64,000 nt of DNA from Streptomyces chartreusis NRRL 3882 (GCF_900236475.1 NZ_LT963352.1:1736001-1800000), one strand, 5' to 3'; counted from the first letter of the stretch, positions 1 to 9,193 are shown. Notes: a model not told the origin generated them from the letters alone. Made by a program: numbers and translations.

Positions 1-127
1 CCGGCGGCAGGCGGGGGCTGGCCACCCGCCCGGCGAGGGAACTGGTCAGGGTCAGGCCGGGCGTGTCGTGGAGCAGTTCGGCGAGACGGCGGGCCTCGGT
101 GGTGCCGCCGAGAATCAGTACGCGCAT
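1..127 (-). CDS. cobK: Precorrin-6A reductase CobK, 3' part outside window
   Basis: Only the first 42 codons lie in the window; the gene runs off the left edge. The start reads MRVLILGGTTEARRLAELL, the characteristic N-terminus (glycine-rich nucleotide-binding loop after the first strand) of the CobK/CbiJ reductases that reduce precorrin-6A with NAD(P)H in corrin-ring synthesis. It is divergent from cbiD with only about 18 bases between the start codons, and lies beside cobM and cobL, which fits the assignment. The product is cytoplasmic. The downstream part cannot be judged. Confidence 0.85.
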   Translation of the reverse strand, partial: MRVLILGGTTEARRLAELLHDTPGLTLTSSLAGRVASPRLPP

Positions 128-145
128 GGAAGTCCAGGTCCGTTC

Positions 146-1264
146 ATGAGCAGCGAAGTGAAGGGCGGCCGCAGGGCCCAGCTGGAACACACCGGCCTGC
201 GGCCCGGCTGGACCACCGGCGCCTGTGCGACGGCGGCCACGACGGCGGCGTACACCGCCCTGCTGACCGGCGAGTTTCCCGACCCCGTGACGATCACGCT
301 GCCGAAGGGGCAGACGCCGTCGTTCGCCCTGGCCGTCGAGGAACGGGGCGACGGGCACGCGATGGCGGGGGTCGTGAAGGACGCCGGGGACGACCCGGAC
401 GTCACGCACGGCGCGCTGGTCCGGGTCACGGTACGGCCGCTGCCCGCCGGGTCCGGGGTGGTGTTCAGGGCAGGACCCGGGGTCGGCACGATCACCCGCC
501 CCGGCCTGCCCCTGCCCGTCGGCGAACCGGCCGTCAACCCGGTCCCGCGCCGGATGATGCGCGAGCACGTCGCCGAGGTCGCCGCCCGGCACGGCGGCCC
601 GGGCGACGTCGAGATCACCGTCTCCGTCGACGACGGCGAGGAGATCGCCCGCTCCACCTGGAACCCCCGGCTCGGCATCCTGGGCGGCCTGTCCGTCCTC
701 GGCACGACCGGCATCGTCGTCCCGTACTCCTGCTCGGCGTGGATCGACTCCATCCGGCGGGGCGTGGACGTGGCACGGGCGGCGGGGCGTACGCATGTCG
801 CCGGCTGCACCGGGTCGACGTCGGAGAAGACGGTCGTGGCCGAGTACGGGCTGCCCGAGGACGCCCTGCTCGACATGGGCGACTTCGCGGGCGCCGTGCT
901 GAAGTACATCCGCCGCCACCCCGTCGCCCGCCTGACGATCTGCGGTGGCTTCGCCAAGCTCTCCAAGCTCGCCGCCGGGCACCTCGACCTGCACTCGGCC
1001 CGTTCCCAGGTCGACAAGGGCTTCCTCGCCGAACTGGCCCGGCGCGGCGGCGCGGACGAGGCGCTGGCCGCGGAGGTGGCGGACGCCAACACCGGGCTCG
1101 CCGCGCTCCAGTCGTGCCAGGCCGCCGGGGTGCCGCTCGGCGACCTGGTCGCCACCACCGCCCGCGACGAGGCCCTGGCCGTGCTGCGCGGGGCGCCGGT
1201 CGTGGTCGACGTGATCTGCATCGACCGGGCGGGGACGGTGGTGGGGCGCAGCGCGCCGGCCTGA
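146..1264 (+). CDS. cbiD: Cobalt-precorrin-5B C1-methyltransferase CbiD
   Basis: A 372-residue protein of normal CbiD length. The N-terminal segment LRPGWTTGACATAATTAAY is the family signature; CbiD methylates C1 of the corrin ring using S-adenosylmethionine in the early-cobalt-insertion route. I chose the ATG at 146. The reading frame extends upstream to 68, but that would run antisense through the start of cobK and adds a non-family N-terminus. The gene is convergent with cobM, with only 22 bases between their stops. CbiD beside CobM/CobL-type genes is common in actinomycetes. Confidence 0.92.
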   Translation: MSSEVKGGRRAQLEHTGLRPGWTTGACATAATTAAYTALLTGEFPDPVTITLPKGQTPSFALAVEERGDGHAMAGVVKDAGDDPDVTHGALVRVTVRPLPAGSGVVFRAGPGVGTITRPGLPLPVGEPAVNPVPRRMMREHVAEVAARHGGPGDVEITVSVDDGEEIARSTWNPRLGILGGLSVLGTTGIVVPYSCSAWIDSIRRGVDVARAAGRTHVAGCTGSTSEKTVVAEYGLPEDALLDMGDFAGAVLKYIRRHPVARLTICGGFAKLSKLAAGHLDLHSARSQVDKGFLAELARRGGADEALAAEVADANTGLAALQSCQAAGVPLGDLVATTARDEALAVLRGAPVVVDVICIDRAGTVVGRSAPA

Positions 1265-1286
1265 CGGCGGGGACCGCTCACCGCTG

Positions 1287-2036
1287 TCAGCACACGTGGC
1301 GTTCCCGCTCCGGCGAGTACAGGTGACTGTCCCGGAACTGTTCCGCCCCCAGCGTCCGGCCCACCATGATGACGGCCGTGCGCAGCACACCGGCCTCCTT
1401 GGTCTTCCCCGCGATCTCGTCGAGGGTGCCGCGGATGATCAGCTCGTCCGGGCGGGAGGCGTAGGCGACGACCGCGGCCGGGCAGTCGGCGCCGTAGTGC
1501 GGCAGGAGTTCGCCGACCACGCGGTCCACGTACTTGGCGGCCAGGTGCAGCACGATCAGCGCGCCGCTGCGGCCGAGGGTGGCCAGGTCCTCTCCCTCGG
1601 GCATGGCGGTGGCCCGGTTGGCGACGCGGGTGAGGATCACGGTCTGGCCGACGGTCGGTACGGTCAGCTCCCGCTTCAGGGAAGCGGCCGCGGCGGCGAA
1701 GGCGGGGACGCCCGGGACAACCTCGTAGGGCACCTCGGCCGCGTCCAGCCGTCGCATCTGCTCGGCGACCGCGCTGAACACGGCGGGGTCCCCGGAGTGC
1801 AGCCGGGCCACGTCGTGCCCCTCCTCGTGGGCGCGCAGCAGTTCGGCGGTGATCTGGTCCAGGTCGAGCTGCGCGGTGTCCACCAGCCGGGCGTCGGGCG
1901 GGCATTCGGCGAGCAGTTCGCGCGGGACCAGGCTGCCCGCGTACAGACAGACCCGGCAGGCGGCGAGCGTGCGGGCGCCGCGCACCGTGATCAGGTCGGC
2001 GGCGCCGGGGCCGGCACCGATGAAGTACACGGTCAT
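1287..2036 (-). CDS. cobM: Precorrin-4 C11-methyltransferase CobM
   Basis: A 249-residue tetrapyrrole methylase. The N-terminal MTVYFIGAGPGAADLITVRG and the later LHSGDPAVFSAVAEQM segment are classic CobM/CbiF motifs, the glycine-rich and GDP loops of the SAM-dependent uroporphyrin/corrin methylase fold. It adds the C11 methyl group. Its ATG overlaps the TGA of cobL (ATGA), so the two are almost certainly translationally coupled. It is the last gene of a minus-strand operon and ends close to the convergent cbiD stop. Confidence 0.93.
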   Translation of the reverse strand: MTVYFIGAGPGAADLITVRGARTLAACRVCLYAGSLVPRELLAECPPDARLVDTAQLDLDQITAELLRAHEEGHDVARLHSGDPAVFSAVAEQMRRLDAAEVPYEVVPGVPAFAAAAASLKRELTVPTVGQTVILTRVANRATAMPEGEDLATLGRSGALIVLHLAAKYVDRVVGELLPHYGADCPAAVVAYASRPDELIIRGTLDEIAGKTKEAGVLRTAVIMVGRTLGAEQFRDSHLYSPERERHVC

Positions 2037-3295
2037 CTGTCTGCTCCTGAAGAGGTGTCGGGCGTTTTCCGTACGGCCCACTGGGTCACCGGCATCGCCT
2101 GCCGCCACCCGGTGAAGCCGCCCACCGGCACGGCGTGTGCCACCGCGAGCCGCACCAGTTCGCCGCCGCGGCGCCGGTGGGCGTCGGCGAGCAGCGCCTC
2201 GGACTCCAGCGTCACGGTGTTGGCGACCAGCCGCCCGCCGCCGGGCAGCGCCTCCCAGCAGGCGTCGAGGAGGCCGGGCACGGTGAGCCCGCCGCCGACG
2301 AACACGGCGTCCGGGGGCGGGAGTTCGGCGAGGACGGCGGGCGCTGCGCCGGTGACGACCCGCAGTCCGGGCACGCCGAGCCGGTCGGCGTTGCGGCTGA
2401 TCCGTTCGGCGCGTGCCGGGTCCCGCTCCACGGTGACCGCGCGGCACGAGGGGTGGGTGCGCATCCACTCGACGGCGATCGAGCCGGAGCCGCCGCCGAT
2501 GTCCCACAGCAGTTCGCCGGGTGCGGGGGCGAGCACGCCGAGTGTGGCGGCGCGGATGTGCCGCTTGGTGAGCTGCCCGTCGTGCTCGTACGCCTCGTCC
2601 GGCAGCCCGGGTACGGCGCCCAGCCGCAGGGCGTCGGGGGACCGGCGGCACTCCACGGCCACGATGTTGAGCGGATCGCCGGGCGGCTGCGACGCGGGCC
2701 AGTCGTCGGCGGTGACCTCGTCGGTCGTGCGCTCCCTGTCGCCGCCGAGCTGTTCGAGGACGCGCATGCGGCTGGGTCCGAAGCCCCGGTCCCGCAGCAG
2801 GGCGGCGACCTCGCCGGGGGTGGTGGCGTCCGCGCTGAGGACGAGGAGCCGCCGGCCGTCGTGCAGGGCGGCGGCCAGGCGGGCGGTGGGCCGGCCGACG
2901 AGCGTGACGACCTCCACGTCCTCCAGCGGCCAGCCGAGCCGGGCGGCGGCGTAGGAGACGGAGGAGGGGTGCGGCAGGACGCGCAGGGCGCCGGTCTCCT
3001 CGGCGAGGGCGCGGCCGATGCCGTAGAACATGGGGTCCCCGCTGGCCAGTACGGCGATCCGGCGGTCGGCGTGCGCGGCGAGCAGGCCGGGGACGGCGGG
3101 GCGCAGCGGCGACGGCCAGGCGACGCGCCGCCCGGTGCACTCCGGGGGCAGCAGGTCCAGCTGGCGGGGTCCGCCGATCAGGACCTCGGCCTCGCGCAGT
3201 GCGCTGCGGGAGGCGTCGGGCAGTCCCGCCCAGCCGTCGGCCCCGAGCCCGACGACGGTCACGGCGGCGGTCGGTGCGGGGGGTAGGGGGGTCAC
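2033..3295 (-). CDS. cobL: Precorrin-6Y C5,15-methyltransferase (decarboxylating) CobL, CbiE-CbiT fusion
   Basis: A 420-residue two-domain enzyme. The first ~200 residues are CbiE-like tetrapyrrole methylase (VTVVGLGADGWAGL near the start; LASGDPMFYGIGR). The rest is CbiT-like with the SAM-binding motif LLWDIGGGSGSIAVEWMR. It methylates C5 and C15 and decarboxylates the C12 acetate of precorrin-6Y. I use the GTG at 3295 because the family N-terminus (AVTVVGLG) begins about 11 residues later; the frame runs to 3358 without family similarity. It heads the cobL-cobM unit. I see no clear B12 riboswitch in the ~140 bases upstream. Confidence 0.93.
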   Translation of the reverse strand: MTPLPPAPTAAVTVVGLGADGWAGLPDASRSALREAEVLIGGPRQLDLLPPECTGRRVAWPSPLRPAVPGLLAAHADRRIAVLASGDPMFYGIGRALAEETGALRVLPHPSSVSYAAARLGWPLEDVEVVTLVGRPTARLAAALHDGRRLLVLSADATTPGEVAALLRDRGFGPSRMRVLEQLGGDRERTTDEVTADDWPASQPPGDPLNIVAVECRRSPDALRLGAVPGLPDEAYEHDGQLTKRHIRAATLGVLAPAPGELLWDIGGGSGSIAVEWMRTHPSCRAVTVERDPARAERISRNADRLGVPGLRVVTGAAPAVLAELPPPDAVFVGGGLTVPGLLDACWEALPGGGRLVANTVTLESEALLADAHRRRGGELVRLAVAHAVPVGGFTGWRQAMPVTQWAVRKTPDTSSGADR

Positions 3296-3433
3296 TGCGC
3301 GGTACCTCGGGGTTCGGGGGCAACAGAGGCGCACTCTACTGGGCGCTGACCAGCGCACCTGTGCTCGGGGGCACCGGCCCCCGCCCGGCGGGGTGACCGT
3401 CCTCGCCCCGTCCCGCTCGGGACGGCTCCCAGG

Positions 3434-3820
3434 TCATGTGGGGTCCGGGCGCCGTCGCGCGAGGGGACTGAAGACGTACAGGTCGAGGATCTCGGGCAGC
3501 GGGGCCACGCCCGGGCCGCCCTCCCGGACCCAGGTGACGACGTCCTCGGTCGCGGCCGGGTCGTTGACCAGCCCGAGCCACACCGGGCGGGCCCCGGCGG
3601 CCCGGCCTTCGGCGGACGGCTGGACGACGATGACGTTGGCCTGGTCGCAGACGTCGAGACAGGCGGAGATCCGCACCGGCCCGGCCGCGCGCAGCCGCTC
3701 GGTCTGGGCCGTGTGATCGACGCCGGTCACCTTGCCGGTGCCGCAACAGCAGTCCCGGCACACGACGATGCGGCAGGGTGCCGGACCGGTCGCCGCTGCG
3801 TCCAGGGGATCGTCGGTCAC
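3434..3820 (-). CDS. (2Fe-2S) thioredoxin-like ferredoxin domain protein
   Basis: A 128-residue protein with cysteines arranged as CRDCCCG near residue 21 and CLDVC near residue 54, the pattern of thioredoxin-fold (2Fe-2S) ferredoxins. Small proteins of this family are often encoded in actinomycete cobalamin loci, where a redox or metal-related role is assumed but, to my knowledge, not proven. The start is GTG at 3820. It lies upstream of cobL on the same strand with ~138 bases between, so it may be cotranscribed or separate. Function beyond electron transfer is inference. Confidence 0.75.
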   Translation of the reverse strand: MTDDPLDAAATGPAPCRIVVCRDCCCGTGKVTGVDHTAQTERLRAAGPVRISACLDVCDQANVIVVQPSAEGRAAGARPVWLGLVNDPAATEDVVTWVREGGPGVAPLPEILDLYVFSPLARRRPDPT

Positions 3821-3957
3821 ACCGGCTTCCTCGTCGTTCCGCTCTCGTCCTGCCGCTGATCATCATTCCATGGGCGTCCGCTCCTCCCGGAACGAGGGGC
3901 CGGCCGGGCAGGTTCGGATACGGTCGGGCCGAGTCCTGAGAGGGATGGGGAGGCACG

Positions 3958-4731
3958 ATGGGGTCGGGGAGACGGCAGGCGCCGGGGAGCGTGGCATGGC
4001 TGCTGATGGGTGTCGTGACGGTCGTCGTCGGAGTGTTCATGGCCCTGGAGGTCCGCGGGGCGCTGGACCGGGAGCGGGAGTTCCGTGCCGCGCCGGCCTG
4101 CGCCTCGGTCCCGGTGCGGGCGTCGGGGTGCCGGTGGGAGCAGGAGTTCACCGTCCGCACGGCCGACACGAACCGCGGGAAGCGCAACGCCTCCCCGGAG
4201 GCGGAGCTGCTGCTGCCCTCCGGCGAGTCCTGGGAGGTCACGTTCCGGCAGGCCGGCCCGGTGGTGTCGGAGCTGGCGCCGGGCGAGAAGGTCGTCGGCC
4301 TGATCTGGCACGGGCGGGTCGTCGAGGTACGGGACGCCGACGGGCGGCGGCAGCAGACGTCGGACGGGCCCGTGGGCTGGTCCGAGGACCGGCTCGGCGG
4401 CGCGCTCGCCTGTTTCTCGTTCGGCCTGCCCGCCTTCGTCGGCGGGGTGTGGCCCCTGTTCGCGCGGGGCGACCGGCGGCATGCGAAGGCGGCGGTCGTG
4501 GTGCGGTGGCACGGCGTCTGCCTGGCCGTCGCGGCGCTCTTCACGCTGTGGGCGCAGGCCGCCAACGAATGGCCGTTCTGGGCGATCTGGGCGATCTGGG
4601 GCCCGCTCGCACTGCTCGGTCTGGCCTCCATGACGGCCTTCGTCATCGCCGCGCTGCGCGGCGACATGGACGACGAGGGCCCGCCCGTCCCGCAGCCGGA
4701 CCCGACCGCACCCGCGTCAGGTCACTCCTGA
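3958..4731 (+). CDS. Membrane protein of unknown function, four predicted helices
   Basis: A 257-residue protein with a hydrophobic helix at about residues 12-33, a soluble loop rich in charged residues (about 35-145), then three more hydrophobic segments at about 148-168, 185-203 and 210-235. The layout suggests an integral membrane protein with one large loop outside the membrane; the loop has two nearby cysteines around residues 43-52 that could form a disulfide. A strong ribosome site (GGGGAGG) precedes the ATG. It is divergent from the ferredoxin gene, and its last 10 bases overlap the end of the convergent Rieske gene. I recognise no named family. Confidence 0.7.
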   Translation: MGSGRRQAPGSVAWLLMGVVTVVVGVFMALEVRGALDREREFRAAPACASVPVRASGCRWEQEFTVRTADTNRGKRNASPEAELLLPSGESWEVTFRQAGPVVSELAPGEKVVGLIWHGRVVEVRDADGRRQQTSDGPVGWSEDRLGGALACFSFGLPAFVGGVWPLFARGDRRHAKAAVVVRWHGVCLAVAALFTLWAQAANEWPFWAIWAIWGPLALLGLASMTAFVIAALRGDMDDEGPPVPQPDPTAPASGHS

Positions 4732-5888
4732 CCCCGGATGCCGTCGGTGAGCCGCGCTCCGTCGCACAGTGATGGGCTGCCGCAGGCGGCGGCCCGGGCC
4801 CGGAGGGGGACGCCGTTCGCGCGCAGCACCTCGCGGACGTCAAGGATCAGCGGGAAGACCTCGTGGTTGCGGTCCTCGCCCTGCTCGTCCCAGGCCCGCT
4901 GCTCGGCCTCCACGGCCATGCGGTCCTCGGCGAACACCCGCTCGGTGAAGCGCCTGATGAACGGCCAGGCCAGCTGCAGGAGGCCGGGGATCCCGGGCTT
5001 CTCGATCATGAGCAGGCCGAAGGCGTGACACGTGCGCTGCTCGGCGTCCGCGGGCACGTAGGCGGCCCAGAGGCGGAAGGCCGGGCGTTCGGCGTTCTCG
5101 GGGACGAGGTCGAGCGTCTGGTAGGGGTACTCGGTGCGGATGGTCATGACGTCGGCGGTGCCGCCCCCGAGTCCCTCGGCGGCCAGCAGTCCGGCGCTGC
5201 GGTTCCGCCTGCCCCCGGTGTGGGTGAACAGGTACCTGGCCTCGACGGACCGCTCGTCGGCCTCGTATCCCAGCAGTTCGGGGTGGAGCCTGCCGACGAC
5301 GCCCCGGTGGAGGAACTGGTGGTTCATGTCGAGGAGGTTCTCGTGCATGAACGAGTAGTGGCAGCGCACGGTCCGGGAGTACGTCATGGTCCGGTACCGC
5401 GGTGAACCGAAGGCGGGCAGGTGCGGCAGCGGCGTGGCCGCCGCTCGCTGCGGGTCGCCCGGGAAGACGAAGACCAGGCCGTACGCCTCGCGCACGGGGT
5501 AGCCGCGCACGCCGCGGGGCGGCCGGCGATCACCCTTGGCCAGGTACGGGATCTGCGAGATCCGGCCGTCGCCGCGATAGGCCCAGGCGTGGTAGCGGCA
5601 GCGGAGCGTCTCGCCCTCCACCACGCCCATGCTCAACGGCACCTGCCGGTGGGCGCACCGGTCCTCCAGCGCGTGCACGTCACCGCTCTTTCCCCGGAAC
5701 AGGGCGATGCGCTCACCCGCGAACGTGGTCGCCAGCACCCGCTCGGCGCGCACCCGCCGGGACAGGGCGACCGGATACCAGTGGTCGGGGTTGGCGCCCA
5801 CGCGGCGCAGATCGGCCTCGGCGGGATCCGGGTCGGTGTGCTCCGAGGGCTCGGCGGCGAGGGCGGTGGCCCTGTCGGTCTCGGTCAT
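4722..5888 (-). CDS. Rieske non-heme iron oxygenase (vanillate demethylase-like)
   Basis: A 388-residue oxygenase alpha subunit. The Rieske 2Fe-2S ligands are C78-x-H80 and C97-x2-H100 (CAHR...CRYH). The mononuclear iron site is in ENLLDMNHQFLH (Asn/Asp/His/His). Such enzymes hydroxylate or O/N-dealkylate small molecules and need a reductase, which is not encoded here. I chose the ATG at 5888 because it follows a good ribosome site (GGAGAGG); the frame continues upstream without similarity. It lies 101 bases downstream of an NIS siderophore synthetase on the same strand, which suggests tailoring of that siderophore, though this is inference. Confidence 0.85.
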   Translation of the reverse strand: MTETDRATALAAEPSEHTDPDPAEADLRRVGANPDHWYPVALSRRVRAERVLATTFAGERIALFRGKSGDVHALEDRCAHRQVPLSMGVVEGETLRCRYHAWAYRGDGRISQIPYLAKGDRRPPRGVRGYPVREAYGLVFVFPGDPQRAAATPLPHLPAFGSPRYRTMTYSRTVRCHYSFMHENLLDMNHQFLHRGVVGRLHPELLGYEADERSVEARYLFTHTGGRRNRSAGLLAAEGLGGGTADVMTIRTEYPYQTLDLVPENAERPAFRLWAAYVPADAEQRTCHAFGLLMIEKPGIPGLLQLAWPFIRRFTERVFAEDRMAVEAEQRAWDEQGEDRNHEVFPLILDVREVLRANGVPLRARAAACGSPSLCDGARLTDGIRGQE

Positions 5889-5989
5889 ACCTCTCCTCGC
5901 AGGGGGGACACGGCACGGACAGCCACCCTCACCCTGGCCGCGCCCCCGTGCCGGCGCCCTGCCGGAGGGTCCGGACGGGTGAAGGGCGC

Positions 5990-7543
5990 TCAGGCGCCGC
6001 GCAGTGGGTTGGGCAGCGGCAGGTAGCGCGCGTCCGCGCCGTCCGCGCCCGTCCAGCGGAGCAGCAGGTTCGTCTTGCCGGGGAGGGTGGGTGAGGCGAG
6101 CAGGGCGGGGATCTCGGGGACGTCGTGGCGGGCGAGTTCGCGGCGGGCGGTGGGCCAGGGGTCGAAACCGGGGCGGCGTTCCACGAGGGCACCGGCGATC
6201 TCGCTGAGGTGGTTGACGACCAGGCAGTACACGAGCCGCTCCCAGCCGGCTTCCCGCTCCACGTCCGGCAGCAGCTTCACGCCCTCGGCGTCCCGGTACA
6301 GCGCCTGCACGGGCATGCCGTCCGCGTCCACGGCGACCAGGGTGTTCTGGAGGTGCGCCTCGATGACGACCCCGTGCCGGGCGAAGGCCGTCAGGGCAGG
6401 GGGCACCACCCGGGCCAGGTACGCCGCCCACCAGGCCCCGGGGTCGGCGGCCCGGTCGAGTGGGCTGCCGTCGAAGCCCTCGACGAGACCGGCGGCGAGC
6501 AGCGGGGTGGCACCGGGCAGGAGACGGCCGCCGAAGCCGTCCCGCACGAGGACGGCCAGGGCCTCGAAGGCGAAGTCGGCGGTGCGGTACCCGCGGTCGC
6601 CGAGCCAGGCCGGGGGGCCTTCGAACGTGTCGAGGGCGGCGCACACGGCCGCGTCGGTCCGGCGCAGGGCGAGCAGGTCGTGCCGCCACAGCCGGCGGAC
6701 GTCGTTGGTGATGCGCACGTCCAGGCTGAACTTCAGGAAGAGGTCGTGCCCGGGTGCGTAGAGCGTGCGGATCGCGGCCGTCGGCCAGGTGTCGAAGGCG
6801 GTCGTGCCGAGCCGGACGAGTCTGCCGTCCGCGAAGGCGCCGGCGAGCTCGGGGCCGGCCAGGTCGAGCTGCCAGGGGTGGGCGGGCAGCAGCCGGTAGC
6901 CGGGCGGGGCCGTGCCGAGGGCGTCGAGGGCCGAGGTGTCGCCCTCCTCGACGACGGTGTCCTCGCGCAGCCCGAGCAGGGTCAGCGGGAAGCGGGCGTA
7001 CGCCTCGGGCGCGTACGGCAGCCATCCGGCGGCGGGGCCGCCGCCGCGCGCCTTGGGGGCCGGGTGGTGGGTGTGGCCGGTGAGGAGGCACTGCTCGGAG
7101 CGCAGGTAGAGGTCGTCGGGCGGGTTCGCCCGGGCGCGGGCGGCCAGCAGCGCGGCCACGGCGTCCCGGCTGTCGATCATCTCGGCGGGCAGTTCGGAGT
7201 TGGACAGGCCGGTGTGGCGGCGCAGTTCCTCGGCGGTGAGCTTGACCAGTTCGGCGTGGGTGAGGCGGTGCCAGGCGCCGTCCGCCCGTACCTCGGGCTC
7301 GGTGGGCCGGCGGCCGCCCCGCACGCGCAGCAGACGGCCGCTGGTCCGCAGCCGGTACACGCCCGGCTCGACGTGCTCCCCCACCTCCCGCAGCAGGCAG
7401 TTCAGCAGCGGCACGGCGGCGTACGCGTCGGCCCGTGCGGCGAGGGCGCCGGTGACCGGGTCGTCCTGAGCGGGGTCACCATGGGAGGCACCGGGGGCGG
7501 AGTCGTCGCCGTCCGGCGGGGGCATGAGGTCCACGCGTTCCAC
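5990..7543 (-). CDS. IucA/IucC-family (NRPS-independent) siderophore synthetase, copy 1
   Basis: A 517-residue NIS synthetase. Family motifs include LLPAHPWQLDLA (ATP/phosphate-binding His region), LFLKFSLDVRITNDVRR (the K-S-L-x-I-T strand that contacts ATP) and EAHLQNTLV, with a FhuF-like C-terminal part (RWTGADGADARYLPLPNPL). These enzymes adenylate a carboxylate, usually citrate or a derivative, and condense it with an amine or alcohol. The start is GTG at 7543, divergent from the second synthetase; the 109-base gap must carry both promoters. I do not see a convincing iron-box palindrome there. Confidence 0.9.
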   Translation of the reverse strand: MERVDLMPPPDGDDSAPGASHGDPAQDDPVTGALAARADAYAAVPLLNCLLREVGEHVEPGVYRLRTSGRLLRVRGGRRPTEPEVRADGAWHRLTHAELVKLTAEELRRHTGLSNSELPAEMIDSRDAVAALLAARARANPPDDLYLRSEQCLLTGHTHHPAPKARGGGPAAGWLPYAPEAYARFPLTLLGLREDTVVEEGDTSALDALGTAPPGYRLLPAHPWQLDLAGPELAGAFADGRLVRLGTTAFDTWPTAAIRTLYAPGHDLFLKFSLDVRITNDVRRLWRHDLLALRRTDAAVCAALDTFEGPPAWLGDRGYRTADFAFEALAVLVRDGFGGRLLPGATPLLAAGLVEGFDGSPLDRAADPGAWWAAYLARVVPPALTAFARHGVVIEAHLQNTLVAVDADGMPVQALYRDAEGVKLLPDVEREAGWERLVYCLVVNHLSEIAGALVERRPGFDPWPTARRELARHDVPEIPALLASPTLPGKTNLLLRWTGADGADARYLPLPNPLRGA

Positions 7544-7652
7544 TCGTTCCCTGCGGTCCTTCCGGATTCCCGGACTTCCGGGCGGAGATGATCAGTATGC
7601 GTGCCGTCGTCATCCCGCCGTGACGCCCTATTCGTACCCGAGGAGCCCGCCC

Positions 7653-9149
7653 GTGCACCGTTCCCCCACCGCCGAGGCCGAGGTCGCCGACGAACTGGCC
7701 GTGGTACGGCCCGGTCTGCTGCCGCGGTACGAGGCCGAACTGCCCGGCGCCCGGGCGGCCGTGCTGTCCCGTCTGTGGCGGGGTCTCGCCCATGATCCGC
7801 TGCCCTGGGTCACCCGCCGCGAGCAGGGCCGGGACGGGCTGACCCTGTACCTGTCCGACGGCCGCAGGCTGCACGGCCCGCGGCCGGATCCGTACGCGAC
7901 CGGCGCGTACGTCACCGTCGTACGGCTGGAGGAGGCGGAGTACGACGATCCGGCCCGGCTGGTCACGGACCTCGCCGTACCGCACTCCGCGTCCTTCGCC
8001 GTCGAACTCGGGCACAGCGTCGCCTCGATGGCGCTGTCGAGGGCGGGGCAGGAGGGGCGCGCCACGGACGGGTGGCCGGAGAGCGGCTGGGAGTGGGAGC
8101 AGCGGATCGTCGACGGGCATCCGTTCCATCCCACGTGCCGGTCCCGGCCCGGTTTCTCGGTGGCGGAGCAGCTCGCCTACGGGCCCGAGCACCGTCCGCT
8201 GGTGGAGCTGGGGCTGGTGCCGGTGCGGGCGCAGGAGTGCCTGGTGACGGGGGCGTGGCCGCGGGAGCTGCGGGACGGGGAGCGGGTGGTGCTGCCGGTG
8301 CACCCGTGGCAGGCGGCGCATGTGCTGAAGCGGGTGTGCGAGGAGCGGCGCGCCGGGCATCCCCTGATGGCGCTGCGGACGCTGGCGCTGCCCGGCGGGC
8401 CGCACGTCAAGACCTCGCTGAGTGCCCGGCTGACGTCCTCGGTGCGGGACATCTCGCTGCCCTCGGTCGCCGCGTCCGCGGTGCTGTCGGACTTCGCCGA
8501 GACGCCTGCGGCGCACGCCGGCGGCCTGCTGCACATGACCCGCACCCTGGGCGCCGCGGCGGCCGGCTCCCCCGACTTCGCGGCCGTCCTGCGGGAGCCG
8601 CCGGAGACCTACGCGGGGGGCGGCGAACGGGTCCTGCCGGTGGCGGCGCTCGCCACCACGGGCCTGCCCCGCTCCCCCGCCTGGCTGGCCGGTTTCGCGC
8701 GCCTCGCCCTCACCGCCGGTCTGCGGCTGCTGGAGCTGGGCGTGGCCCTGGAGGCGCACGGCCAGAACCTCCTGGTGATCCTCTCGCCTGCGGGCGATCC
8801 GCTGCGGCTGGTCTACCGGGACCTGGCCGACATCCGCGTCAGCCCGGCCCGTCTCGCCCGGCACGGCATCACGGTGCCCGACCTGCCCGCCCGTATGGTC
8901 ACGGACGACGAACGCGCCCTGCGGCGCAAGCTGTTCGGCTCGCTGGTGGCGGGCGCGCTGGCCGGCACGGCGGGGTCGGGGGCGGCGCTCACGGAGGCGC
9001 TGGAGACGGCCGTACGGGATCTGCCCCGCACCCCGGACCTCGCGGCGCTGCGCGCGGAGCCCCTGCCCACGAAGGCGCTGACGCTGATGCGGCTCTCGCC
9101 CCAGGCGCCCGGCGACCAATGGGCGGAGCTGCCCAACCCCCTTGCCTGA
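7653..9149 (+). CDS. IucA/IucC-family siderophore synthetase, copy 2
   Basis: A 498-residue NIS synthetase paralogous to its divergent neighbour. Visible motifs are VLPVHPWQAAHV, VKTSLSARLTSSVR and EAHGQNLLV, followed by a C-terminal region ending in WAELPNPLA. I prefer the GTG at 7653, which has AGGAG seven bases upstream; an in-frame GTG at 7620 is an alternative, and the frame is open from 7524, where it would overlap the divergent gene. Two different NIS enzymes usually mean two successive condensations on a polycarboxylate scaffold. No exporter, receptor or diamine-forming gene is visible nearby. Confidence 0.9.
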   Translation: MHRSPTAEAEVADELAVVRPGLLPRYEAELPGARAAVLSRLWRGLAHDPLPWVTRREQGRDGLTLYLSDGRRLHGPRPDPYATGAYVTVVRLEEAEYDDPARLVTDLAVPHSASFAVELGHSVASMALSRAGQEGRATDGWPESGWEWEQRIVDGHPFHPTCRSRPGFSVAEQLAYGPEHRPLVELGLVPVRAQECLVTGAWPRELRDGERVVLPVHPWQAAHVLKRVCEERRAGHPLMALRTLALPGGPHVKTSLSARLTSSVRDISLPSVAASAVLSDFAETPAAHAGGLLHMTRTLGAAAAGSPDFAAVLREPPETYAGGGERVLPVAALATTGLPRSPAWLAGFARLALTAGLRLLELGVALEAHGQNLLVILSPAGDPLRLVYRDLADIRVSPARLARHGITVPDLPARMVTDDERALRRKLFGSLVAGALAGTAGSGAALTEALETAVRDLPRTPDLAALRAEPLPTKALTLMRLSPQAPGDQWAELPNPLA

Positions 9150-9193
9150 ACCCCGTTTTGGAGCACGGCACCCCTGATCAATAAGATCCGCCG

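Noticed and set aside
68..145. Upstream extension of cbiD
   Set aside because: It would lie antisense through the start of cobK and has no similarity to CbiD; the ATG at 146 fits the family.
115..1905. Very long open frame antisense to cbiD and cobM
   Set aside because: Arg/Pro/Gly-rich low-complexity translation with no motifs, typical of GC-rich shadow frames; the sense genes are clear families.
3296..3433. Cobalamin riboswitch before cobL
   Set aside because: No recognisable B12-box or conserved stem sequence; the stretch is short and GC-rich without the expected core.
7544..7652. DmdR/IdeR iron box between the two NIS synthetases
   Set aside because: Expected from function, but no sequence close to the iron-box consensus can be seen in the gap.
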